NCBI GenBank assembly: GCA_965232105.1
Contig: OZ246956.1
Coordinates: forward strand, 682,001-746,000
Direction of reading: 5' to 3'
Length of the DNA stretch: 64,000 nt
Source: Multivorans sp965232105
Lineage (GTDB): Bacteria > Acidobacteriota > Thermoanaerobaculia > Multivoradales > Multivoraceae
Shown: piece after piece, positions 1 through 8,418 of the stretch
How the letters are laid out: every line of letters starts with the position of its first letter
Position numbering within the stretch: the stretch's first letter is position 1
The notes under the pieces: model-generated
Seen by the model: only the letters and a program-made list of their open reading frames with translations
Told to the model about the DNA's origin: nothing
Database searches by the model: none
Program-made: the position numbers and the translations under genes

Positions 1-233
1 AGATCCACGCCGTCCCAGCCGCCGTCATCGACCCGCCAGGCCATGATCGCCTCGTTGCCGACCAGTCCTACCTCCGAGTTGGCGAAGCACGGTCCGGTGT
101 AGACATCGGCCGTGCGCGCCTCAACGTAGGTGCCCGATATCCCCAGCCCGGCACCAAGCGCCACGGCGGGAAGAAGCAGACCCAGTGCAACCAGTGCGAC
201 CGCGTGCAGGCGATGCGTTTCGGTAAATCTCAT
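1..233 (-). CDS. DUF1326-like exported protein (3' part outside window)
   Basis: The ATG at 233 begins a 77-codon fragment that runs off the left edge. It starts with a signal peptide: RFTETH, then a hydrophobic stretch ending near PAVALGAG. The mature part carries SGTYVEARTADVYTGPCFAN, which I associate with DUF1326-type proteins of unknown function. A strong Shine-Dalgarno (CGGAGG at 243-248) precedes the start. The ATG overlaps the stop of the upstream small gene as ATGA, so the two are probably translationally coupled. It is the last visible gene of the molybdo-enzyme operon. The family assignment is from memory of its N-terminal motif. Confidence 0.65.
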   Translation of the reverse strand, partial: MRFTETHRLHAVALVALGLLLPAVALGAGLGISGTYVEARTADVYTGPCFANSEVGLVGNEAIMAWRVDDGGWDGVD

Positions 234-481
234 GTCGGCGAACCTCCGAGGCGTTCAAAGCAACCGCGGCCCTCCCGGCAATGTTCCCTTGACGCTACCG
301 CGCCGTCGGGTCCGAGACAGTTCATGCTGTGGGTACACCAGACGAAACCGTCGTCGATTTCGTGCTGCGGATCCACGTCGGCGGCCGGATCCGCCGGGGC
401 GAGGGCCATGAACATCGTCTTCCAGCGCAGCCTTCGGCACAGTTCCGGGGCCCCGGCAGCCCCATCGAGTCGGTCAGCCAT
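230..481 (-). CDS. small cysteine-rich protein, unknown function
   Basis: This is an 83-residue protein with no recognised domain. Its C-terminal half has four cysteines: the segments FVWCTHSMNCLGPDG and EHCREGRGCFE give C-x5-C and C-x5-C, a plausible metal or Fe-S site. The start at 481 has GGAGG nine bases upstream, and the stop overlaps the next ATG as ATGA. It lies four bases after the stop of the FAD subunit. Coupling on the downstream side and a good ribosome binding site argue that it is real. The context suggests a role with the molybdo-enzyme, which is inference only. Confidence 0.65.
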   Translation of the reverse strand: MADRLDGAAGAPELCRRLRWKTMFMALAPADPAADVDPQHEIDDGFVWCTHSMNCLGPDGAVASREHCREGRGCFERLGGSPT

Positions 482-485
482 CGCG

Positions 486-1460
486 TCAGGCCTCCATCCC
501 GGCAGCGCGCAGCAGCGCACGCCTCACTGCAACCGTGGCAAGTTGAATCTTGTACCGATTACCGCTCATCGGCCGGGCGCCCTCCACCGCCGCCTCGGCG
601 GCTTCAACGATCCGTTCCGGCGTCAGTTCGCGACCAGCCAGCAGGTCACCGGCCGCGGCCGCGAGCCGGGGAGTCGGAGCCGCGTGGCCCAGCACGATCC
701 GTGCCCGGTCCACCCGCGGCAGTTCCCCGTACAGGGAGACCGCGGCGGCCATCAGCGGCCAGTCCAGGGACCGGCGCTGCCGCACCTCGTACACCGCCGT
801 ACGGGCAGCGCCCACGCCTGCCGTCACCTCGACCAGCAGCTCACCCGGCCCCAACGTGTTTTCACGCTCTCCGCCAGCCGCCGGCGCCCGGTACAGCGCC
901 TCGACCGGCACGCGCCGCTCACCGTCCGGTCCGTGGACTGTCGCTTCCGCCTCGAGCGCGATCAGGAGCGGCGCCAGACTCGAGGGACTGACGAAGCGTG
1001 CATCGCCCTGCGGGAAGATCGCGTGGTAGCGGTTGTCGCCTTCGGTGACCATCGAGCGGCCGTTCTCTCCTTGCGCGAGCAGACCGAAGCCACGCCGGTA
1101 GTACCAGCATCGCGGACGTTGGAGCAGATCGCCGCCGACCGTGCCCATCGCCCGCAACTGCGCACTGGCCACACCGTCGATCGCGGTTCCGAGCGCCGGC
1201 ACGGCGGCCATCGCATCGGCGTGGTCCCGCAACTCCTGCAACGTCGTCATCGAACCGATCCGGAGCCGGCCGCCGGAGGCGTCGATGCCGGACAGGTCTT
1301 CGATGCCGCGCAGCGCGACGAGCCGTTCAACCTGCTCGACATCGTCCTTGAGCAGGCTCAGGAGGTCCGTTCCGCCCGCGAGGACCTCGCTGCCCTCAAC
1401 TTCCAGCAGGCTCACCGCCTGTTCAACCGTCGCGGGAGCCGCGTAGCTGAAGGGTCGCAT
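486..1460 (-). CDS. xanthine dehydrogenase-family FAD-binding subunit
   Basis: This 324-residue protein is the medium subunit of a xanthine dehydrogenase/aldehyde oxidoreductase-type complex, passing electrons between the 2Fe-2S centres and FAD. It begins MRPFSYAAPATVEQAVSLL and has the FAD-loop motifs AGGTDLL and TVGGDLLQRPRCWYYR. The latter resembles the YagS type, which can carry an extra cysteine motif. A C-terminal CO-dehydrogenase-flavoprotein-like domain follows, ending near GNRYKIQLATVAVRRALL. The start ATG (1458-1460) overlaps the stop of the molybdenum subunit as ATGA, which excludes the much longer in-frame upstream extension. The substrate is not deducible. Confidence 0.9.
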   Translation of the reverse strand: MRPFSYAAPATVEQAVSLLEVEGSEVLAGGTDLLSLLKDDVEQVERLVALRGIEDLSGIDASGGRLRIGSMTTLQELRDHADAMAAVPALGTAIDGVASAQLRAMGTVGGDLLQRPRCWYYRRGFGLLAQGENGRSMVTEGDNRYHAIFPQGDARFVSPSSLAPLLIALEAEATVHGPDGERRVPVEALYRAPAAGGERENTLGPGELLVEVTAGVGAARTAVYEVRQRRSLDWPLMAAAVSLYGELPRVDRARIVLGHAAPTPRLAAAAGDLLAGRELTPERIVEAAEAAVEGARPMSGNRYKIQLATVAVRRALLRAAGMEA

Positions 1461-3589
1461 CAGGCAATCCCCCCACGGCCCGCCAGCGCGTCCAGCACAC
1501 GGTCCGGAGTCAGCGGCAGGTAGGGCACGCGCACGCCGATTGCGTTCGCCACCGCGTTGCTGATCGCGGCCCCGGGCGAGATCACGGGCGGCTCTCCCAG
1601 GCCGATCACGCCCCGTTCGTCGTACCCGGGGCCCGTCATCATGTGCACTTCCAGCGATCCGACATCCAGGAGACCCGCCAGCTTGTAGAACTCCATGTCC
1701 GCGTTCAGCAGACGCCCGGTGACAGGATCCGGAATCCACTCTTCGAACAGCGCATAGCCGACACCCATGATCAGTCCGCCGTAGACCTGGCTCTCCGCCA
1801 GCCGCCGGTTGACGATCAGGCCGCAGTCCTGCACCGCGATCATCCGCTCGACGTGGACCACGCCGGTGTCCATGTCCACCTCGACTTCCGCGATCTGCAC
1901 GCCGCCGACGCCGCTCGAAATCAGCCGTCCAGGGCCCGGGTTGCGCCCCTGGGCACTGATCGGCGCGCCGCCGATCCGCGATGCGGCTTCGGTCCAGGAC
2001 AGCCCGCGCGACGGCTCGCCTTCCACGAACACGCGGCCGCCGGCCGCCGTCAACTTCTCCGGGTCCGCCTCCAGCCCGGGCGCGACTCGCGTCAGAACTT
2101 CGCGCAGGGCGTCCTGCGCCGCTCGACGGGTCGAGGCGCAGACTCCGCCGACCGTCGAACTGCCACCGGACGGACCCGATTGCGGGAACCTGTTGTCGCC
2201 CAGGGATACCCGCACCTGGGGCAATTCGAGGCCGAACGTCTCGGCCAGCACCTGGGCAACGATCGTGCGCGTCCCCGTACCGATGTCCTGGGAGCCGAGC
2301 CGGGCCTCCACCGCACCGTCGGGATGCACGGTCACGTCGCAGTTGCTCGCATGGCCGCGCCCGCCCCAGGTGTGAATCGAAACGCCCAGGCCGCGCTGGA
2401 GAGCGCTGTCCCGGGACCTCTTGCGCGGCTGCCAGCGTTCCTTCCATCCGGCCATCCCGGCGGCGATCCCGAGTTCTTCCCGATACACGTCGGCGCGGCC
2501 GGTGAACTCGAGGTTCCGATCCAGGAACTCGATCGGGTCGAGGTCCAGCTCATTCGCCAGATCGTCCAGGCTGGCCATCGTCAGGAAGCACGCCTGGGGA
2601 TGATTGGGCGCCCGCCAGGCCCGCGATCCGGCCAGGTTGGTCGGCACGGACGTGTGGCGGAGGCGCCGGTTCGGCAACCTGCTGAACACATACGGCAGCG
2701 GCGTCTGGCCGGCGCCGGGCAAGCCGCCCGAGCCCCAGGAGTCCGAATCCCAGGCCACCAGCTTGCCCTGCTCGTCCGCCGCCACCCGGACCCGGGCGAA
2801 AGCGGACGGCCGGCTCCCGGCCACCGACACTTCCTGGTCACGGTCCAGGAACAGCTTGACCGGCGCGCCGGCCTTGCGAGCGAGTTCCGCACCGACGATC
2901 CCCCAGCGGTCCGGCGAGAACTTGGAGCCGAAGCCGCCGCCCATGTACTCGGTCCGGATTCGCACCTGGGTCGCCGGTATGCCGAGTTCCGAGGCGAACT
3001 GGCCCGCCAGAGTGGAGACCGCCTGCGTCGAGGCATGAACCTCGAGTTCGTCACCGTCCCAGGCCGCGACCTGACCGTGCGGTTCGAGACACATGTGGGC
3101 CATCTGCGGCATCCCGAGCGTCTGCTCCACCGTGCGATGGGCGGAGGCGAAGGCGGCGTCCGGGTCTCCGTCGGTGCGCTCGGAACCCGGCTGGGCCGCC
3201 GGCGCGCGGTCGCGGTACTTCTCCGTGACGAAGTGAGGCAGGACCTCGTACTCGACCTGGATCGCACGCAGCGCGTCGCGGGCGATGTCCTCGGTGTCGG
3301 CAGCGACCGCAGCCACCTCGTCGCCCGCCCACTGGATCTCGGAACCCTCGACCTGGATCACGTGGACGACGCGCACGCCGGGAATCGATTCCGCCGCCGA
3401 CGTGTCGAGCGCCACGATCCGGGCATGGGCGTGAGGACAGGTCAGGATCTTCGCGGCCAGGAGACCCGGCGGATTCTGGTCCGACGGGTACCTGGCGAAG
3501 CCGGTCGACTTGACCGGACCGTCCAGGCGCGCCGGCCGGCGGCCGATCTGGCCTCTACGGTCCGCTTCGGGCCAGGAGTAGTCAGCCAC
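1460..3589 (-). CDS. xanthine dehydrogenase-family molybdopterin-binding subunit
   Basis: The large catalytic subunit, about 709 residues, of a molybdenum hydroxylase. It starts with the a/b hammerhead domain (GPVKSTGFARYPSD, then CPHAHARIVALDTS). The molybdopterin-binding region carries GGGFGSKF, RAPNHPQACF and GGSSTVGGV, as in the family. The GTG at 3589 is preferred because GGAGGG sits just upstream and the gene then overlaps the 2Fe-2S subunit by 8 bases; an in-frame start at 3631 is possible. Together with the neighbouring FAD and Tat-targeted 2Fe-2S subunits it makes a complete three-subunit enzyme. It has no signal peptide of its own, so export would be by hitch-hiking on the Tat partner (inference). 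Confidence 0.9.
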   Translation of the reverse strand: MADYSWPEADRRGQIGRRPARLDGPVKSTGFARYPSDQNPPGLLAAKILTCPHAHARIVALDTSAAESIPGVRVVHVIQVEGSEIQWAGDEVAAVAADTEDIARDALRAIQVEYEVLPHFVTEKYRDRAPAAQPGSERTDGDPDAAFASAHRTVEQTLGMPQMAHMCLEPHGQVAAWDGDELEVHASTQAVSTLAGQFASELGIPATQVRIRTEYMGGGFGSKFSPDRWGIVGAELARKAGAPVKLFLDRDQEVSVAGSRPSAFARVRVAADEQGKLVAWDSDSWGSGGLPGAGQTPLPYVFSRLPNRRLRHTSVPTNLAGSRAWRAPNHPQACFLTMASLDDLANELDLDPIEFLDRNLEFTGRADVYREELGIAAGMAGWKERWQPRKRSRDSALQRGLGVSIHTWGGRGHASNCDVTVHPDGAVEARLGSQDIGTGTRTIVAQVLAETFGLELPQVRVSLGDNRFPQSGPSGGSSTVGGVCASTRRAAQDALREVLTRVAPGLEADPEKLTAAGGRVFVEGEPSRGLSWTEAASRIGGAPISAQGRNPGPGRLISSGVGGVQIAEVEVDMDTGVVHVERMIAVQDCGLIVNRRLAESQVYGGLIMGVGYALFEEWIPDPVTGRLLNADMEFYKLAGLLDVGSLEVHMMTGPGYDERGVIGLGEPPVISPGAAISNAVANAIGVRVPYLPLTPDRVLDALAGRGGIA

Positions 3590-4235
3590 CGACGCTCCCT
3601 CCGCCGTGTCCGCCAGCCTGGCCCGGTCCACCGACCACGGCGCGGATGCCCATGTAGGTCCCGCAGCGGCAGAAGTTGCCGCCCAGTCCGGCTTCGATCT
3701 CCTCCTCGCCCGGGGCCGGGTTGCGCGCCAGCAGCGCCGCGGTGGCGACGACGAAGCCCGGCGTGCAGTAGCCGCACTGCTGCGCGTCGTTCTCGACGAA
3801 GGCGCGCTGGATCTCGTGCATGGCTTCCGGCGAGCCCAGTCCCTCGACGGTCGTGATGCTGCGCCCGGCGGATTCGATCAACAGGCGGCTGCACGCGTAG
3901 ATCGGCTGGCCGTCCTCGAGCACCGTGCAGGCGCCGCAGGTGCCGCGGTCGCAGACTTTCTTCGGGCCTGTCGTGTCCAGGACATCCCGCAGCCCGTCGA
4001 GCAGCGTGACCCGCGGCTCGACTTCCAGGCGGCGGACGGCGCCGTTCACTTCGAGTTCGACCTCGACCGGGTCCGGCCCGACGCTTCGGACGCCGTCTGC
4101 ATCCGTCGCCGCAGCCGCGGCCGCCGCGTCTCCCGGCAGCAGCCCCGTCGCCAGGCCACCCGAAAGGGCCCCGGCGGCACCGCCACGCAGGAACGACCGG
4201 CGAGAGAATCCCGATCCCTTTGCGTCGTCGCTCAC
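3582..4235 (-). CDS. Tat-exported 2Fe-2S subunit of xanthine dehydrogenase-like enzyme
   Basis: A 217-residue small subunit with two 2Fe-2S clusters. The N-terminus has a twin-arginine signal (FSRRSFLRGGAAG) followed by an Ala-rich h-region, so the complex is probably periplasmic. The plant-type ferredoxin cluster motif CDRGTCGAC and a later Cys follow. The second cluster motifs are CGYCTPG and CRCGTY. The GTG start at 4235 has GGAAGG eight bases upstream. It is the first gene of the operon: 2Fe-2S, Mo, FAD, small Cys-rich, DUF1326-like. Confidence 0.9.
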   Translation of the reverse strand: MSDDAKGSGFSRRSFLRGGAAGALSGGLATGLLPGDAAAAAAATDADGVRSVGPDPVEVELEVNGAVRRLEVEPRVTLLDGLRDVLDTTGPKKVCDRGTCGACTVLEDGQPIYACSRLLIESAGRSITTVEGLGSPEAMHEIQRAFVENDAQQCGYCTPGFVVATAALLARNPAPGEEEIEAGLGGNFCRCGTYMGIRAVVGGPGQAGGHGGGSVGG

Positions 4236-4287
4236 GCGTCTTTCCTTCCAGTGAGAGCGGCCCACTCTAGCAGCCCGCGGCGCAGGT

Positions 4288-5412
4288 TCAGGGCTGCACC
4301 GCGCCCGAATCCCGATGCCGCAGCCGATTGCACACCTCGACAAACTGCGACAAGCCGTCCGCGGTAAGCATCCCACGCAGTTCGTGATCCCGGACCACCC
4401 AGAGCGCTCGCGCCGAGCTTTGCAACTGCCGCAGCACCTCCATCAGGTCGCAGTCCTCGGTCACGGTCAGCGGCTGGCGGTTCATCAGTTCGAGCAGCGG
4501 TGTATCGCCCGGGCAACGGGCGACCAGGTCGAGCAGGCGCTCGCGGTCCACCTCGCCCGCGACCCGTCCCCAACCATCCACGACCGGGAACTGCCGCTGG
4601 GTCGTGGAGAGCAGGAGGCGCACCGCCCACTCGATCGTGTCCTGCGGCGCCAGCCGTTCGCAGCGGGTCATCATCGCCTCGCCGGCGCGGCGACCCTGCA
4701 GGACCTGCAGCGTCCGCACCAGGGAGGATTCGCGGCTGGCGCCGACGAGCACGAAGAAGGCGGTCAGAAGCAGCAGAATGCTGAACGCCATGCCCCCCGG
4801 CCACGGCACGAGCGCCGCCACACCGAGCAGCGCGGCCAGCACCATCCCCAGCCGGGTCGCGATCTTGGTCGCCCGTTCCTGACCCAGGAAGGAGGACAGC
4901 GCCGAGCGGAGGATACGGCCGCCGTCGAGGGGAAACGCGGGTAGCAGATTGAGCGCGAACAGGCACAGATTGCCGAACAGCAACCACTGCAGCGCCGAAG
5001 GCAGGTCGACGACGGGGCCGACGCCCCACGGCGGCAGTCCGGCCAACACCAGCCCGAAGAAAAGCGTCGTCGCCAGACCCAGGTTCACCAGCGGACCGGC
5101 CGCCGCGATCGCCAACTCGGCCCTGCCCTGCGGATAACCGTCCAGACGGGCCACGCCCCCGATCGGCGTCAAGACGATCTCGCGCGTCTCGATCCCGTAC
5201 CGGCGAGCTGTCAGCGCGTGGCCGAACTCGTGAACGACGACGCTCGCCAACAACCCCACGACAACCAGGCCGACCATCGCAACGCTGCTCTGCATGTCCG
5301 GCGCCAGCACCGCCAGCCAGACCAGGAGCAGGATGAACGTGAAATGGACCCGCACGCGGATGCCGAACAGGTTGAACATCGGAAACGCGAGCCTGCCGAT
5401 CAACGGTCTCAT
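4288..5412 (-). CDS. site-2-protease-type M50 metalloprotease with CBS region
   Basis: A 374-residue intramembrane zinc protease. The catalytic HEFGH motif is around residue 63 and the second zinc-ligand region is NLLPAFPLDGG around 160. Several hydrophobic segments surround them. The C-terminal third (from about 240) has the pattern of two CBS modules, which often bind adenosyl ligands and regulate activity. Its ATG overlaps the stop of the aminotransferase gene (ATGA). Such proteases usually cleave membrane-bound regulators; no substrate is visible nearby. Confidence 0.88.
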   Translation of the reverse strand: MRPLIGRLAFPMFNLFGIRVRVHFTFILLLVWLAVLAPDMQSSVAMVGLVVVGLLASVVVHEFGHALTARRYGIETREIVLTPIGGVARLDGYPQGRAELAIAAAGPLVNLGLATTLFFGLVLAGLPPWGVGPVVDLPSALQWLLFGNLCLFALNLLPAFPLDGGRILRSALSSFLGQERATKIATRLGMVLAALLGVAALVPWPGGMAFSILLLLTAFFVLVGASRESSLVRTLQVLQGRRAGEAMMTRCERLAPQDTIEWAVRLLLSTTQRQFPVVDGWGRVAGEVDRERLLDLVARCPGDTPLLELMNRQPLTVTEDCDLMEVLRQLQSSARALWVVRDHELRGMLTADGLSQFVEVCNRLRHRDSGAVQP

Positions 5413-6593
5413 CCCACGCGCCTCCTGCCGGCTTCTCCGGCGCCGCTCAGCAGCCCGGCGAGCCGTTCCAGCCCCGAGACCAGCATCCGGTCGCTGCAGG
5501 CGTACGACAGACGAATGTGGCCCTCGCAGCCGAAAGCCGAACCGGGGGTCGTGGCCACGCCGGCCTCATCGAGCAGACGTCGACTGAACGCCGCGGAGTC
5601 AGGACAGTCCTCGTCGAACCAGGCGCTCACGTCCGGGAACGCATAGAAGGCGCCGGCCGGCGGCGGGCAAACGACACCCGGAATCCGGTCCAGTTCCGCC
5701 AGCAGGACCCGGCGACGCCGCGCACACGCCGACACCAGGTCTGCCGCCTCGGGCGGTTCGCTCTCAAGCACCGCCTCGGCGCCGGCCATCGCGAACGAGG
5801 TCGCGTTCGAGGTCACGTGGCTCTGAACCGCGGCCGCCGCGGCGACCACCGAAGGAGCGCCGAGCAGGTAGCCGAGCCGCCATCCGGTCATCGCGTACGT
5901 CTTCGAGAAGGAACCCACGAGGACGACCGTCTCCGGATACCTCGCCGCCAGGGACGCCACGCTGGCGTGCCGCTTGCCGTCGTAGACGAACCGCTCGTAC
6001 GTCTCGTCGGAGATCAGCAGGGCGTTCCGCTCGGCGCAGGCGGCCGCGATCCGCTCCAGATCGAGGATCGACACGACCGCGCCGGTCGGATTGCAGGGCG
6101 AGTTGACGATCACCGCGCGCGTGCGTTTCGACATCGCCTCGAGCAGCGGTTGGGCCCGGATCGCGAAGCCGTCGGCGGCCGCCATCGGCACCGTGACCGC
6201 CGCGGCGCCCGCAAGCCTCACCTGGGCCGGGATGCTGACCCAGGCCGGCGTCGGCACGACGACCTCGTCGCCCGCGGACAGAAACGCTTTGGCGACCTGG
6301 TACAGGGCAGCCTTGGCGCCCACGGTGACCAGCACGTTGGCCGTGCCCCAGGGTGCTCCCCGGGCACCGTACCGGGCCGCGAGGCCGGCTCTGAGTTCGG
6401 GTGTGCCTTCGAGCACCGTATACTTCGTCCGGCCCTCGTCGAGGGCTCGTTGTGCAGCCCTTACCGCTGTCTCCGGCGAGGGGAAGTCGGGCTCTCCGGC
6501 TCCCAGGTCGAACACCTCGACCCCCTCGCGGCGCAGCTCGGCCACCCGCCGGGAGACAGCCATCGTCGCCGACTCGCGCTCCCCGGAAGGCAT
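5409..6593 (-). CDS. class I/II PLP-dependent aminotransferase
   Basis: A 394-residue aspartate-aminotransferase-type enzyme. Family motifs are LGAGEPDFPSP near the N-terminus, NSPCNPTGAV, SDETYERFVYDG and the PLP-lysine region VGSFSKTYAMTGWRLGYL. The segment SATMAVSRRV is conserved inside the family, so the start must be upstream of that second Met, which supports the ATG at 6593. That ATG shares its CATG with the start of the divergent DsbD-like gene. Substrate specificity (aspartate, aromatic or alanine) cannot be decided. Confidence 0.88.
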   Translation of the reverse strand: MPSGERESATMAVSRRVAELRREGVEVFDLGAGEPDFPSPETAVRAAQRALDEGRTKYTVLEGTPELRAGLAARYGARGAPWGTANVLVTVGAKAALYQVAKAFLSAGDEVVVPTPAWVSIPAQVRLAGAAAVTVPMAAADGFAIRAQPLLEAMSKRTRAVIVNSPCNPTGAVVSILDLERIAAACAERNALLISDETYERFVYDGKRHASVASLAARYPETVVLVGSFSKTYAMTGWRLGYLLGAPSVVAAAAAVQSHVTSNATSFAMAGAEAVLESEPPEAADLVSACARRRRVLLAELDRIPGVVCPPPAGAFYAFPDVSAWFDEDCPDSAAFSRRLLDEAGVATTPGSAFGCEGHIRLSYACSDRMLVSGLERLAGLLSGAGEAGRRRVG

Positions 6594-8412
6594 GAAGCAG
6601 GATCGTAGCAGCAGGTTGCGGGCAGGAGCGGCGCTTGCCGTCGCCGCGGTCCTGTGCCTCGCGGCAGTCGCGGGAGGCCAGTTCCGACCGCCTCAGAAGG
6701 CGTCGCTCGAAGCCGTCGCCGAGCTCACCTCCTACGCCCCCGGCGATTCCGTGCGTATCGCGGCCGTGATCACGATCGACGACGGCTGGCACATCCAGAG
6801 CAACACACCGAGTTTCGACTACCTGATCCCCACCGAGATCGCCTTCGAGCTACCCGCCGGCTGGCCGCAGCCCGACGTCCGCTACCCCGACCACGTGATG
6901 TGGGAGTTCGGGTTCTCGGAGGAGCTGCTGGCTGTCTACGAGCACGAGGCGGTGATCCACGCGGACCTCGACCTGCCCGCGGACGCGCCAGCCGGCGCCG
7001 TCGACGTGTCCGCCGAACTCACCTACCAGGCCTGTGACGACATCCAGTGTCTGCCGCCGGTCACCGCCGAGGCCACGGTGTCGCTCGAGATCGGCGCCAC
7101 CGGCGAGCCGACCGGCCATCCAGCCTTCGACGCCCCTCCGGCAGAGTCGGCCGGCACGTCCTCCGGCGCCCTTGGGCTGTTCGCCGTCCTGATTCCAGCC
7201 CTGCTCGGCGGAGTGATCCTGAACGGCATGCCGTGCGTGCTGCCGATCGTCTCGCTCAAGCTCTTCGGACTGGCCCAGGCTTCCGGCCGTCCCCGCCGGG
7301 AGATCACGGCGGGCGCGCTGATGACGACGCTGGGCATCCTCGTCTCGTTCTGGGTGCTCGCGGCGGCGACGCTCCTGGCCCGCTCGGCCGGCCAGGCAGT
7401 GGGCTGGGGAATCCAGTTCCAGAACCCCCTGTTCGTCACCTTCCTGGTGCTCGTCCTCACCCTGTTCACCCTGAACATCTGGGGTCTGTTCGAGATCCAG
7501 TTGCCGCACGCGATGACCAACCGTCTGGGAGGCGGTCGCAGCGAGGGCTACTCCGGACACTTCTTCTCCGGCGTCTTCGCCACCCTGATGGCGACCCCGT
7601 GCTCGGCGCCCTTCCTCGGCACCGCGATCGGCTTCGCGCTGAGCCAGCCGGGAACCACGATCGTGACCGTCTTCACCGCGGTCGGCGTCGGACTCGCGGC
7701 CCCCTACCTGCTGCTCGCCGCCGTCCCCAACGCGGTCAGGATGCTGCCGAAACCCGGCGAGTGGATGGCGACGCTGCGCGGGATCATGGGCTTTCTGATC
7801 GCCGGCACGACGGTCTGGCTGCTCTACGTTCTCGCCGCCCAGATGGACAGCGCCCGCCTCGCCTTTCTCGAGATCGGGCTTCTCGTCCTGGCACTCTTCA
7901 TCTGGTTGCAGGGCCGGACACAGAGAACTGCGCCGCGCATCCTCGGACGCGTCGGCGCGGTGGCCGCGGCCGTCTTCGTGCTGGTTCTGGCGAACGGCGC
8001 ACCGGCGCTTTCCGGCGGCGGCGGATCCGGACCTGCCACGCAACACGTCCTCAACTGGGTTCCCTTCGACCCTGTCCAGGCCGAAACCCTCGCCGAGGAG
8101 GGACGGCTGGTCTTCGTCGACGTCACCGCGGACTGGTGCGCCACCTGCAAGGTGAACGAACGTCTCGTCCTCGAGACCGAGGAGACGGCCGCCCTCTTCA
8201 CCCGCTACGATGTCGTGGCGATGCAGGCCGACTGGACCAATCGGGACGACGGCATCGCCCGCTATCTGGCGAGCTTCGGACGCTACGGCATCCCCTTCTA
8301 CGCGCTCTACCGGCCGAACCAGGAGCCGCACGTCTTCAGCGAGCTTCTCCGGAAAGGCAGGCTGGAAGAGGCGATCCGGAGTTCAGCCGGCGGCGAGGTC
8401 GCCGCGCGCTAG
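6592..8412 (+). CDS. dsbD: DsbD-like protein-disulfide reductase
   Basis: A 606-residue inner-membrane thiol transporter moving reducing power from cytoplasmic thioredoxin to the periplasm. In order: signal peptide (MKQDRSSRLRAGAALA onward); an N-terminal DsbD-alpha-like domain with YQACDDIQCLPP; a multi-span membrane domain with the paired cysteines in NGMPCVLPIVS and ATPCSAPFLG; a C-terminal thioredoxin domain with WCATCK. All three cysteine pairs are present, so the relay looks intact. The ATG at 6592 is the only start that gives a clean signal peptide. No good ribosome binding site is seen. Confidence 0.9.
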   Translation: MKQDRSSRLRAGAALAVAAVLCLAAVAGGQFRPPQKASLEAVAELTSYAPGDSVRIAAVITIDDGWHIQSNTPSFDYLIPTEIAFELPAGWPQPDVRYPDHVMWEFGFSEELLAVYEHEAVIHADLDLPADAPAGAVDVSAELTYQACDDIQCLPPVTAEATVSLEIGATGEPTGHPAFDAPPAESAGTSSGALGLFAVLIPALLGGVILNGMPCVLPIVSLKLFGLAQASGRPRREITAGALMTTLGILVSFWVLAAATLLARSAGQAVGWGIQFQNPLFVTFLVLVLTLFTLNIWGLFEIQLPHAMTNRLGGGRSEGYSGHFFSGVFATLMATPCSAPFLGTAIGFALSQPGTTIVTVFTAVGVGLAAPYLLLAAVPNAVRMLPKPGEWMATLRGIMGFLIAGTTVWLLYVLAAQMDSARLAFLEIGLLVLALFIWLQGRTQRTAPRILGRVGAVAAAVFVLVLANGAPALSGGGGSGPATQHVLNWVPFDPVQAETLAEEGRLVFVDVTADWCATCKVNERLVLETEETAALFTRYDVVAMQADWTNRDDGIARYLASFGRYGIPFYALYRPNQEPHVFSELLRKGRLEEAIRSSAGGEVAAR

Positions 8413-8418
8413 GGCCGA

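Noticed and set aside
1461..2447. N-terminal extension of the FAD subunit gene
   Set aside because: Overlaps the molybdenum-subunit gene in another frame; the ATGA overlap at 1458-1462 defines the start.
1643..3856. 737-codon plus-strand ORF
   Set aside because: Shadow of the molybdenum-subunit gene.
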